DNA from: Lachnospiraceae bacterium | GTDB taxonomy: Bacteria; Bacillota_A; Clostridia; Lachnospirales; Lachnospiraceae | DNA length: 7,002 nucleotides | Reading direction: 5' to 3' | Assembly: GCA_017960415.1 (NCBI GenBank) | Contig: JAGCZE010000395.1 | Location: 1 to 7,002 of the forward strand | Shown here: positions 1 to 6,653 of the stretch, piece after piece | Layout: every line of letters starts with the position of its first letter | Numbering within the stretch: position 1 is the first letter of the stretch | Translations under genes and position numbers: made by a program | The notes under the pieces: model-generated | Seen by the model: the letters and a program-made list of their open reading frames with translations, nothing else | The model's database searches: none | Told to the model about the DNA's origin: nothing

Positions 1-862
1 ATCCATCATCATCTGCCAGGACCTGACCTGTGATCCCGTTGATACTGCAATCCGAAACGGTTGCCTTCAGACCCGCACATTTTGATATATCGGGATCGGG
101 TTCATCCTTGATCACTTCAGTGATATTATACTGTGAACCATCCGGCATCCAGATATCCTGCCATGCGGTGCCATCCCAAATCTGCATCTTTAGAGCTGCT
201 GTGCTCACTTCAGCCGAGGCATCGGCATATTCAGGGAACAGCGAGAGCGTCAGTCCCGTATGAGTTCCCTTTGTGATATCATAATCAGTACGAAGTTTCC
301 ATCCGGATACAGGTGAATCGACAAGCCTGACCAGATCATTGACATCATCCTTCATATCGTCATAGGCTTTATCGATAGTGATCTCGGGGATATAAATAAA
401 TATCTGGGGATATCCCGATGAAAAGACAGACTTATTGGTGATCCTCGGTGTTCCGTTCTCGACTATGACATATTTGCTTGTATTGATAGTTCCTTTAATA
501 GTGACCGGATATGATGCTGCCGCAGAAACGAGTTCCTCTGCCGAGTCCACTGTCAGACTGTCGCCCGACTTACTGTAAGCATATGCGAAGAACGTGTCAG
601 CAGAGGCTTCCACAGTTGATTTACAGAAAATCTCATCGGAGAAAATGTCATAAATATCCTTTATATTACGGCCAAAAGTCAATGATAAAAGCAAAGACAA
701 AAACAAGACCGCACAAGCAGTAATCTTTTTGCCCGGTCCGAACCAGCTGTTCCATTTTATTATTCTGCTTAAACCGTTTCCAGCACGGCTTGATCTGTTT
801 CCACATAGATCATTGCTTGATCCGTTTATATCACGGTTTGATCTGCTATTTTCATGTTTCAT
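1..862 (-). CDS. Partial gene for a membrane-anchored or secreted modular surface protein, paralogue of the large protein at 1074-5417 (N-terminal 287 residues; C-terminus outside window)
   Basis: An uninterrupted minus-strand reading frame runs from the ATG at 862 off the left edge, so only the first 287 residues are visible. A strong Shine-Dalgarno (AAGGAGG, 880-874) precedes the ATG by 11 bases; the same 12-base string GACAAGGAGGTC precedes the big downstream paralogue's start. Residues 1-44 are polar and repeat-rich, residues 47-63 form one hydrophobic helix preceded by KK, and no convincing signal-peptidase site follows, so a signal anchor is as likely as a cleaved signal peptide. Residues about 107-277 align almost without gaps with residues 610-782 of the protein at 1074-5417, including the identical strings VIVENGTPR and DCSINGI. 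The four Ig-like modules of the paralogue are absent. Function unknown; an extracellular structural or adhesive role is inference. The operator and promoter upstream (961-1060) suggest LytTR control. Confidence 0.85.
   Translation of the reverse strand, partial: MKHENSRSNRDINGSSNDLCGNRSSRAGNGLSRIIKWNSWFGPGKKITACAVLFLSLLLSLTFGRNIKDIYDIFSDEIFCKSTVEASADTFFAYAYSKSGDSLTVDSAEELVSAAASYPVTIKGTINTSKYVIVENGTPRITNKSVFSSGYPQIFIYIPEITIDKAYDDMKDDVNDLVRLVDSPVSGWKLRTDYDITKGTHTGLTLSLFPEYADASAEVSTAALKMQIWDGTAWQDIWMPDGSQYNITEVIKDEPDPDISKCAGLKATVSDCSINGITGQVLADDDG
749..844 (-). repeat. Imperfect 48-bp tandem repeat coding for the N-terminal tail of the partial surface protein
   Basis: Codons 7-38 of the gene starting at 862 consist of two 48-base units (844-797 and 796-749). 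Each subdivides into a 21-base and a 27-base piece ending in AAC. The first 21 bases match at 17 of 21 positions and the second pieces at about 14 of 27. The encoded pieces follow the pattern [RG]S(S/N)...N: RSNRDIN, GSSNDLCGN, RSSRAGN, GLSRIIKWN. The repeat lies on the cytoplasmic side of the membrane segment. Seen directly; meaning unknown. Confidence 0.6.
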
Positions 863-926
863 ACCGTTAACGACCTCCTTGTCATTTAACGAAAACCTAT
901 CTACACACTACAAACCCATTTAAAAC

Positions 927-944
927 CGCAAATAACGCAAATAA
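927..944. repeat. Short 9-bp tandem duplication (CGCAAATAA x2) in the 5' leader of the left gene
   Basis: Two perfect copies of CGCAAATAA sit side by side in the probable untranslated leader between the promoter at 990-998 and the start at 862. A third, partial copy (CAA) follows. It may be slippage without function. Confidence 0.5.
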
Positions 945-989
945 CAAGTACGCGGCAAAGGGTTACATATTCTCTGTTTTATATCGGAT

Positions 990-998
990 ATTATATCA
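990..998 (-). promoter_or_regulatory. Extended -10 promoter for the partial surface-protein gene
   Basis: The minus strand reads TGATATAAT, a perfect extended -10 element (TGnTATAAT), with the hexamer at 995-990. No good -35 is present at 17 bp (TAAGTT). This is the pattern expected for an activator-dependent promoter. Predicted start of transcription is near 983, giving a leader of about 120 bases. The same element occupies the same column in the copy at 5570-5578. Confidence 0.7.
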
Positions 999-1032
999 TA
1001 AAATTAACCCGAAACTTATGGTTTCGGGTTAA
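998..1032 (-). terminator. Rho-independent terminator-like hairpin after the large surface-protein gene
   Basis: A perfect 12-bp inverted repeat (1004-1015 with 1021-1032, arms TTAACCCGAAAC and GTTTCGGGTTAA) encloses a 5-base loop. On the minus strand it is followed by TTTTAT. It lies about 40 bases after the stop codon at 1074. The short U-tract makes it moderate rather than strong. It overlaps the region where the -35 of the next gene would lie and abuts the second operator repeat. Confidence 0.7.
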
Positions 1033-1058
1033 ACGGTCGTTTTTGATGTTTAAACGGT
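1029..1058 (-). promoter_or_regulatory. Predicted LytTR-regulator binding site (two direct repeats) upstream of the partial surface-protein gene
   Basis: On the minus strand ACCGTTTAA occurs at 1058-1050 and again, identically, at 1037-1029: 9-bp sites separated by 12 bp, a 21-bp period. The known LytTR consensus is [TA][AC][CA]GTTN[AG][TG] repeated after 12-13 bp; each copy here matches 8 of 9 positions. The repeats are centred near -50 and -71 relative to the predicted transcription start, suitable for an activator. That the regulator encoded at 6070-6561 binds here is inference. Confidence 0.72.
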
Positions 1059-1073
1059 CAAATCAGGGAGACA

Positions 1074-4000
1074 TCACTCCGCTGCCTGTCCGATAGTGAT
1101 AACTCCACTTTCAAACACATCTATCGTCTTGTCCGAGTGGGTTACTACCACGAGTATCCTGCATTTTGTTCCGTTTGCTGTTTTCTTCGCAACCTTCAGC
1201 TTAAATTCACCGTTTTTATAGGTGATCTTAATCTTAGACTTTGAGGAAAGCGTGAACTTCTTGCCGGTATTTGAGTAGCCGGTTCCCTCATCAAGAGCAG
1301 CTGTAGTGTATACTTTGATCTTGTCGGTCGTAGTTTCGCCGCCGTCGGCACATACAAACTTATAGTCGAGCTGTTTCTCAACAGCTGCCTCCAAAGCTGA
1401 TTCAAGTGTCAAGTCCGCAGACAATCCGGTAATACTAACTACCTCATTAACGATCATTACCGAACAGTTGACCTTCTTGCCGGATTCAACATTCATCATC
1501 GTAACGGTGGCTTTGATCACCTTGCCGTCTGTGGGAGCGGCTTTTACGCTGATCTTCGCACTCTGTGCGCTGGCTGAAGGAGTGATTTCCAGATTATCGG
1601 CGCCTTTTGTTGCTGTCCAGGTAAACTTTGCATGCGATGACAGTTCCGTTCCGTTTGCATTGGCATACAGCCATACGGATTCCCCGGTACTCAGGGCAAC
1701 ACTCTTGACCGCAGCTTTCACATCCGCACCCTTTTCTTTTGTGATATATATCTTCTTCGGCGCCATGCCGACCAGTACATCAAAGTATCCCGACGCTTGT
1801 ACGGCTTTTTTCTTGTCAACCGCAGCAATCCATATCCTTGCTGTTCCTTCTTTTTTGCCTGCAGTCACAACAACCGCATTATCAGCCTTCTTGTATGAGG
1901 CCTTTGCGATATCGCTTTTCTTGCCCTTTCCTGATGAAAATGCTCCGGCCGCGTCTTCAACACTCGTATCCGTTACACTCAAAACATATTTGCAATCATC
2001 GGGAAGCGAGCTTATCAGTTCGCTCACGGCCTTCGTCATGGACTTTTTGTATATCTCTTCTTTCTTGTTGTCTTTGCCGTTCACCCAGATATCAGGAGCA
2101 GCACCGGAAGGAACAACATTGTCGCCGCTGTCTGAGCCGGAACCTCCATTCTCATCATCTTCTTCATCCTCAACAACCTCCGGGAGTTTATCGAGAATCT
2201 GATATTTCAGATAAACATGATTTCCCGTAAGTTCAGTTTCAGAATCACGTGTAAGCATACTTACATCAAATCTTCCGCTTGCAAGCTTACTTGCCGATAT
2301 ATCGCCCAGCCAGCATCCCAGAGTTACTGTGTACACCTTTTGATAATTCGGAGTACCGGAGGATGTTAGCTCCTTGAAGCCTGTACCCTGTATCTCGATC
2401 GAGTCACTTCCGCTGTATATGTTATTGAACAAACCGTCCTCGCCTGTCAGTTTAAGTGTGAGTTGGGGTTTTCCGAGCTGTTCAACCAGTTCCTCAGGCA
2501 TATCCGGATCAGGGTTTTGCTGATAGTTTTCAAGTTCCTGCTGCGCTTCCTGATAAAGAGTGCCGTATACTGATGCCGGAATGTAAACAAATATATTCAT
2601 TTCACCGGTTCCGATACCCGTTGAAGGATTTGCACTGTATACTCCGGTCAATGTATTCGACACGATCATAGGCTTGTCAGCCTGCGAAAACGTATCCGAA
2701 TTCAGGATATTCCATACAGCATTGCTGTTCAGCGTAGTTACAACTCCACCGTTCAAACCGCTCCAGGGAGCTGTTCCGCCGTTCGTTGCCGTAATATCTT
2801 CAAACGGGATCGTAAGGCGTATCGGATCGGTATTTACGGACTGGGGTGTACTGTAAGTCACTCCGGAGTTTGGTTTACGTTTTGCAAACACAATTTTTAC
2901 GGTTGAACGGACAGAATCCGTTACCGTTTCCTTTACCATCGCAAATGTATTCGCAGGAAGGTTTGTGAACCATTTTGTAACATCATGATATCTTCGGGCA
3001 GCATTTGTAGTAAACTGCGCTCCGCTCAATGTTATCTCTATTCCTTCCCGATCCTGCAGCATATACCATGCGATCCCGTTAATGCTGCAATCCCCGATTG
3101 ACGCCGAAAGCCCGGAAGCCTTGGAAGTATCCGGATTGGAATTGCCGTCTATGACTTCGTTGATATCATAAGCGGATCCTGTAGGAAGGACTATGTTTTT
3201 CCATGTACTTCCGTCCTTTACCTGAAGAGTGATCGCTCCCTGATGCGCAACAGCCGTAGTATTCACATGGCTCAGGTAAACGGTTATGGTCTTTCCGTAA
3301 AAGGTTCCAGCAGCTATACCGTTTTCCTCGTCCAAACGTATCTCATAATCCGTCAGGGGCGAACCGGTGAGGCGGATCATATCATTCATTACAGCGTCAT
3401 TTTTATAAGCCGAAGATATTGTAATCTTCGGAAAATAGAGTCTGAATGTATTTTCAGAGATATTGTATACCGATTTATCAGTCACACGTGGAGTTCCGTT
3501 CTCGACTATAACCTGTTTCTGCGTCGAAATACGACCGGATACAGTCAGTTGCCGGGAAGCTGCCTCTGTAACAAACTGCTCATAAGGAAGCTCCGAGGTT
3601 GTAACCGGCAATGAATTGTCATATAAATAGCCAAAATTGGTATCATCCGTAACCGTAACAGTCAGGAACGAAGATGATAACAGATCCGAGGTACATCCGT
3701 CATTCGACCAGCTTGACGAAGTCGACCCCGAATAGGTCTGTTTCATGTACTTCATGGAACTGACTTTGAACTTCACGTTGTAAGTTCCTGCCCTTTCAGG
3801 TACACCTTTAAGGTAAACCATCATATCCTGGGGATCGGAGGCCGATGCGGCGGCATAAGCTTTCACACCGCTCGGAAGTCCGCTGAAATAACTTGAAATA
3901 TCAGTGTCCTTGTTAAAAACTCCGAGTATTTTGTACCTTACACCCGATGTTGAACTACTGTCACCACCCATTATACCGGTTTCAAACGCCGTTTCCGAAG

Positions 4001-5417
4001 GATCGATACTGAAACCTGTCTTTAACTCAAAGTTGCTTCCCGAAATGTAAACACTGGGACTTGTATCAGGACGGCTAACTGCAAAACGTGCATTTCCGCG
4101 TTTCGATCGTAAACTCACGATATGACTTGTTTCATCCGCAAAAAGGATCAGCTTGAGATCACAGCTTCCGTTGGCAGTGGGAGTACCCTCTATCTTACAG
4201 GTAAAGTAATCCGCGCCTTCATTGAATTCAACAACACGGACATGTACATTGTTGCCGAATTTTTCCATTGCAGGAACCGGAATACCCTGCGTATTTGTCT
4301 TTTCGAAATATCCTGTAATGTCTGTCCCCGCCGCATAGGTCTTGGCAAGTGTACAGTTATGAAGCCTGAAAGTTATCAAATTGTCGGGAATTGACTCCCC
4401 TACAGTAGCCAAAACACTCACATCATCCACTGTGATGGAAGGCGCAACGGAAGCTCCTGAAATATTATATCTGTAGTCCTCATTACATCCGGTGCCGTAG
4501 CCCAAAGAACCGTAACCGTTCTCACTCTGCGCATTGCCTGCTGTTGCAAGAACACCCTTTTCAGGAACGATCGCTATAAAATCGCTCGAACCGTGCGCAG
4601 GTGTACCGGAAATAATGACAGTACAGCTCCTGTCGCCGGGTTTGATCGCATTTTTCAGCTTTGCGGTCATACCCTGAGGCAAAAGTGCCGTGATAAATTC
4701 ATAATCATTCAGATAATCAACATAATAGCTGTCAGAACGCAGCCAATCCGATACATCGGTACCCGCACTGAAGCTTTCGATAAAATTGCCGCCTGTGATA
4801 TTAAATGTAAGTTCTTTTCCGGAGATCGAATTATTCTGCGAACCTGTGATCTTCAATGAAGAAGGCGAAAGACTCGATGAGGGCTTGGTATCCCCGGAGG
4901 CTCTTGATATATTGAAATAGATCCATCCGGACGTTCCTACAAGAGTCTGTGAGGTACTGCCCGAAACAACGTATCGTTCCTGTATACTGTGCTGAAGTCC
5001 GTAAGTCGCCGCCATCCAGGGAGTACCCGATATGACAAAGGTTCCTGTAGTATCACCTGCCGAAATGGCATTTACAGTCTTCACAGTCAGTCCTACCGGA
5101 GTAAGACGATACTGATTTTTCTCCGGATTACGCAGGCCCGCAAACAACCATGTAACATCATCTCCGGCCGCATAATTTCCCAAAAAACTGCCACCGTTGT
5201 TAATTGTCATGGTAAAGGTATAGGGATCTATCGGAACTCCTACGGTACCTCTTATTTCCCCATTTCCGACAAAACTGACGGATATTCCCGAACCGGCAGC
5301 CACCGGGGTCATATGAGAAAAACCGAATGTGCAGAGCACTACCGTTATCGACAGAAGAACACCGACAAATATCCTGAAGCTGTTAGTATTAATATCCTTT
5401 ATTCTGTTCTTTTCCAT
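1074..5417 (-). CDS. Large secreted surface protein with four N-terminal Ig-like repeats, a core shared with the neighbouring paralogue, and a lysine-rich C-terminal Ig-like region
   Basis: 1447 residues. An upstream in-frame ATG exists at 5444, but the ATG at 5417 is chosen because AAGGAGG (5430-5424) lies 6 bases before it. A Sec signal peptide is clear: charged start (MEKNRIKD), hydrophobic stretch about 14-34, probable cleavage after VAA at 39-41. Residues about 43-591 hold four repeats of 130-140 residues with motifs like YAAGTDVT..F and ISGTP/IEGTP/LKGVP, resembling putative-Ig (He_PIG-like) modules. Residues 610-782 match the left paralogue. A further divergent module follows (YHDVTKWFTNLP). 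Residues about 1077-1102 are an acidic Glu/Asp then Gly/Ser linker. The last 345 residues are Lys/Ala-rich and look like three Ig-like (BIG2-type) units. No LPXTG, SLH, dockerin or C-terminal membrane helix is visible, so the mode of attachment is unknown. Likely adhesive or structural; this is inference. Confidence 0.93.
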   Translation of the reverse strand: MEKNRIKDINTNSFRIFVGVLLSITVVLCTFGFSHMTPVAAGSGISVSFVGNGEIRGTVGVPIDPYTFTMTINNGGSFLGNYAAGDDVTWLFAGLRNPEKNQYRLTPVGLTVKTVNAISAGDTTGTFVISGTPWMAATYGLQHSIQERYVVSGSTSQTLVGTSGWIYFNISRASGDTKPSSSLSPSSLKITGSQNNSISGKELTFNITGGNFIESFSAGTDVSDWLRSDSYYVDYLNDYEFITALLPQGMTAKLKNAIKPGDRSCTVIISGTPAHGSSDFIAIVPEKGVLATAGNAQSENGYGSLGYGTGCNEDYRYNISGASVAPSITVDDVSVLATVGESIPDNLITFRLHNCTLAKTYAAGTDITGYFEKTNTQGIPVPAMEKFGNNVHVRVVEFNEGADYFTCKIEGTPTANGSCDLKLILFADETSHIVSLRSKRGNARFAVSRPDTSPSVYISGSNFELKTGFSIDPSETAFETGIMGGDSSSTSGVRYKILGVFNKDTDISSYFSGLPSGVKAYAAASASDPQDMMVYLKGVPERAGTYNVKFKVSSMKYMKQTYSGSTSSSWSNDGCTSDLLSSSFLTVTVTDDTNFGYLYDNSLPVTTSELPYEQFVTEAASRQLTVSGRISTQKQVIVENGTPRVTDKSVYNISENTFRLYFPKITISSAYKNDAVMNDMIRLTGSPLTDYEIRLDEENGIAAGTFYGKTITVYLSHVNTTAVAHQGAITLQVKDGSTWKNIVLPTGSAYDINEVIDGNSNPDTSKASGLSASIGDCSINGIAWYMLQDREGIEITLSGAQFTTNAARRYHDVTKWFTNLPANTFAMVKETVTDSVRSTVKIVFAKRKPNSGVTYSTPQSVNTDPIRLTIPFEDITATNGGTAPWSGLNGGVVTTLNSNAVWNILNSDTFSQADKPMIVSNTLTGVYSANPSTGIGTGEMNIFVYIPASVYGTLYQEAQQELENYQQNPDPDMPEELVEQLGKPQLTLKLTGEDGLFNNIYSGSDSIEIQGTGFKELTSSGTPNYQKVYTVTLGCWLGDISASKLASGRFDVSMLTRDSETELTGNHVYLKYQILDKLPEVVEDEEDDENGGSGSDSGDNVVPSGAAPDIWVNGKDNKKEEIYKKSMTKAVSELISSLPDDCKYVLSVTDTSVEDAAGAFSSGKGKKSDIAKASYKKADNAVVVTAGKKEGTARIWIAAVDKKKAVQASGYFDVLVGMAPKKIYITKEKGADVKAAVKSVALSTGESVWLYANANGTELSSHAKFTWTATKGADNLEITPSASAQSAKISVKAAPTDGKVIKATVTMMNVESGKKVNCSVMIVNEVVSITGLSADLTLESALEAAVEKQLDYKFVCADGGETTTDKIKVYTTAALDEGTGYSNTGKKFTLSSKSKIKITYKNGEFKLKVAKKTANGTKCRILVVVTHSDKTIDVFESGVITIGQAAE
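3645..5291 (-). repeat. Array of four tandem Ig-like protein modules in the large surface protein
   Basis: Module boundaries by eye are residues about 43-185, 186-324, 325-452 and 453-591. Each starts with an I-x-V/I-x-G-type strand, continues with an aromatic-rich (S/Y)AAGTD(V/I)T..F element (AAGDDVTWLF, SAGTDVSDWL, AAGTDITGYF, NKDTDISSYF). It then has a loop with pro-gly-leu/met (PVGLTVK, PQGMTAK, PSGVKAY) and closes with an SGTP-like turn (ISGTP near 130, ISGTP near 271, IEGTP near 410, LKGVP near 537). The units are strongly diverged, with no recent DNA-level duplication evident. The SGTP turn is a hallmark of putative Ig families. Confidence 0.7.
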
Positions 5418-5563
5418 AATAGACCTCCTTGTCCCAATTTCCACTGCAAATACTGACTTTGCCCCATTTCCCTAACTATACATCCGACTCTCGTGTTTTT
5501 CTTTGTCAATAATTCAAGAATATAAACAATAAAGAGGATTGGTTACATAATGTATTATATGTA
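5418..5563 (-). other. Predicted 5' leader of the large surface-protein mRNA
   Basis: About 146 AT-rich bases between the predicted transcription start and the ATG at 5417. It ends in GACAAGGAGGTC, the ribosome-binding segment shared exactly with the left paralogue (883-872). Outside that string and the first bases, the two leaders do not align well. I see no recognised riboswitch or small gene in it. Confidence 0.45.
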
Positions 5564-5569
5564 TCGGAG

Positions 5570-5578
5570 ATTATAGCA
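5570..5578 (-). promoter_or_regulatory. Extended -10 promoter for the large surface-protein gene
   Basis: The minus strand reads TGCTATAAT, matching TGnTATAAT fully, with the hexamer at 5575-5570. No recognisable -35 lies 16-18 bp upstream. Predicted start is near 5563, leaving a leader of about 146 bases before the ATG at 5417. Its conservation with 990-998 supports it as a real promoter. Confidence 0.7.
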
Positions 5579-5611
5579 TAAAAATAACCCGAAATCATGT
5601 GTTTCGGGTTA
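5579..5611 (-). terminator. Rho-independent terminator-like hairpin after the LytTR/DUF3021 operon
   Basis: Arms 5585-5594 and 5602-5611 form a 10-bp perfect stem (TAACCCGAAA with TTTCGGGTTA) around a 7-base loop. On the minus strand TTTTAT follows. It lies about 30 bases after the DUF3021 stop. The stem is conserved with the hairpin at 1004-1032 while the loop sequence is not, which points to selection on the fold. Confidence 0.68.
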
Positions 5612-5638
5612 AACGGTCATTATTGATGACCGAACGGT
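5609..5638 (-). promoter_or_regulatory. Predicted LytTR-regulator binding site (two direct repeats) upstream of the large surface-protein gene
   Basis: On the minus strand ACCGTTCGG (5638-5630) matches all nine positions of the LytTR consensus, and ACCGTTTAA (5617-5609) matches eight. The period is 21 bp, as in the copy at 1029-1058. The first repeat begins only 4 bases after the DUF3021 stop codon. A small palindrome, GGTCAT-N5-ATGACC (5631-5615), bridges the two repeats in this copy only. Confidence 0.74.
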
Positions 5639-5642
5639 AAAG

Positions 5643-6077
5643 CTAAATAGTATCCGGCTTTTTCAGTTTCTTCAGCTCATCATTCATCTCCCTGACGGCC
5701 TTACGGTAACGAAAATTAATGATAGCCCATACAATGAAATATGCTACTACAAAACACACAGTTATGATCCAGAACGTCGTGCTGAAGAATACCAGCCAGT
5801 GCTGCAGGGTTCCGAGTATATAGAAGCTGGTAAGCGTGATCAGGAAGTGAGTGATAGTGGTCCGGGCCACGCTCCAACGTTCAATATCGTAAATGACAGC
5901 AGTTCCCATACATATGGCCCCATGGAGGAAGCTGATCACATAATAGAATACAATGGTACCTGTATCCGTGGAATCTCCGCTGCTTCCCGAAAGGCTCGAC
6001 ATCGCAAAACATATCGCTGCTCCGCACAGGCCCCCGATCAGGCTCAGAATGATCGCTTTTTTCATAGTATCACTCAT
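5643..6077 (-). CDS. DUF3021-type four-helix membrane protein, probable partner of the LytTR regulator
   Basis: 144 residues from the ATG at 6077, preceded by GGAGG (6090-6086) at 8 bases; a GTG at 6086 is in frame but overlaps the Shine-Dalgarno. Four membrane helices are visible at about 8-27, 43-63, 73-97 and 101-121, followed by a basic, charged C-terminal tail (FRYRKAVREMNDELKKLKK). The length, the (E)RWS after helix 2, the T..HF at 74-78, the VWAI in helix 4 and the N..L near the end fit the DUF3021 family, which commonly accompanies stand-alone LytTR regulators. In streptococcal LytTR regulatory systems such as HdrRM and BrsRM, a membrane protein encoded next to the regulator antagonises it; an equivalent role here is inference. 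Its start overlaps the regulator's stop (ATGAGTGA), indicating translational coupling. Confidence 0.85.
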   Translation of the reverse strand: MSDTMKKAIILSLIGGLCGAAICFAMSSLSGSSGDSTDTGTIVFYYVISFLHGAICMGTAVIYDIERWSVARTTITHFLITLTSFYILGTLQHWLVFFSTTFWIITVCFVVAYFIVWAIINFRYRKAVREMNDELKKLKKPDTI

Positions 6078-6561
6078 TCTTCTCACCTCCCTTAAGGCCG
6101 CCTTTCAGCTTCTGCTGGATAGTCCTGACATTTCTCCTTGCCCCCCAGGTTTCCGAACCGTCCTCAAGCACAACCTTGATGGTTCCGGCGACGGTCATAT
6201 CAAAAGTCTGCACTTTTTTCAGATTGATGATCTCAAAACGGCTGATGCGCACAAAGATATCTTCCTGCAGCATCGTTTCAAGCTCGCTCAGGCTCAGACG
6301 TGACTCGTAATTGCCTGTTGAGGTACATACGGTTAATTTGCGATTCTCAGTATAGATCCGCACGATGTCCCACTGGTTTAACAGCACGACCGAATTACCG
6401 CTGTACACTGTAATCTGCGGATATTCATTCTCAATACAATGTTCAACGGCATAAATAATCTTCTCAACAAAAGCGTTCTGTGGGTTGTCGGTCTTTATCA
6501 CAACCGCCACGTCTTTGCACTCCGGATCGACCTCGACCCGTATATCCGGTTTTCCGTTCAT
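6070..6561 (-). CDS. Stand-alone LytTR-family DNA-binding transcriptional regulator
   Basis: 163 residues from the ATG at 6561, chosen over an upstream TTG at 6582 because GAGGG lies 7 bases before it. Residues about 58-153 show the LytTR fold pattern: DIVRIYTENRKLTVCTS strands, SLSELETML helix, the hallmark FVRISRFEIINLKKV (103-117), then VVLEDGS and a closing basic segment (RRNVRTIQQKL). The N-terminal 57 residues are not a CheY-like receiver (far too short), so this is not a classic two-component response regulator. LytTR proteins bind pairs of 9-bp direct repeats with a 12-13 bp spacer; two such sites occur at 1029-1058 and 5609-5638. First gene of a two-gene operon with the DUF3021 membrane protein; promoter at 6654-6682. 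Confidence 0.92.
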   Translation of the reverse strand: MNGKPDIRVEVDPECKDVAVVIKTDNPQNAFVEKIIYAVEHCIENEYPQITVYSGNSVVLLNQWDIVRIYTENRKLTVCTSTGNYESRLSLSELETMLQEDIFVRISRFEIINLKKVQTFDMTVAGTIKVVLEDGSETWGARRNVRTIQQKLKGGLKGGEKNE

Positions 6562-6653
6562 ATTTCTTCCCTCATGTAACAAATGAAATGAACTTTCATA
6601 CTTAAAGCCCCATCAATAACATACATATTCAATGATAAACAGCCACATTCTTT

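Larger units (their letters stand above)
961..1060. repeat. Duplicated intergenic regulatory cassette, copy 1 (partner at 5541-5640)
   Basis: This 100-bp block aligns without any gap to 5541-5640 (constant offset 4580) with 23 mismatches by hand count. The mismatches cluster in the hairpin loop and in a spacer downstream of the -10; the hairpin arm GTTTCGGGTT, the -10 box and the operator cores are the best conserved. It contains, in minus-strand order, two LytTR-type direct repeats, a terminator-like hairpin and an extended -10 promoter. Each copy precedes one of two paralogous surface-protein genes. Confidence 0.85.
5541..5640. repeat. Duplicated intergenic regulatory cassette, copy 2 (partner at 961-1060)
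   Basis: Ungapped partner of 961-1060 at offset 4580, 77 of 100 positions identical by hand count. It fills nearly the whole space between the DUF3021 stop codon and the leader of the large surface-protein gene. It carries the same ordered set of operator repeats, hairpin and extended -10. Confidence 0.85.

Noticed and set aside
961..1060. Possibility that the two similar intergenic blocks are ends of an insertion sequence or transposon flanking the large gene.
   Set aside because: They are direct, not inverted; no transposase or target duplication is seen; and their content (operator, terminator, -10) is explained by duplicated gene control regions.
1468..2202. Long plus-strand open frame opposite the large surface-protein gene (244 codons).
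   Set aside because: It has no ribosome binding site, low-complexity Ser/Pro/Phe composition, and is antisense to a clearly coding frame; a shadow.
5418..5444. In-frame upstream ATG at 5444 as start of the large protein.
   Set aside because: It would place the AAGGAGG ribosome binding site inside the coding sequence and lacks one of its own; the ATG at 5417 has ideal spacing.
5475..5509. TTGACA and TATAGT on the minus strand within the leader of the large gene, a possible second promoter.
   Set aside because: The spacer is 23 bp, too long for a sigma-A promoter.
6588..6596. AAAGTTCAT on the minus strand, a full nine-position match to the LytTR consensus.
   Set aside because: No partner at 21-22 bp; the consensus is loose enough for chance hits, and the core differs from ACCGTT.
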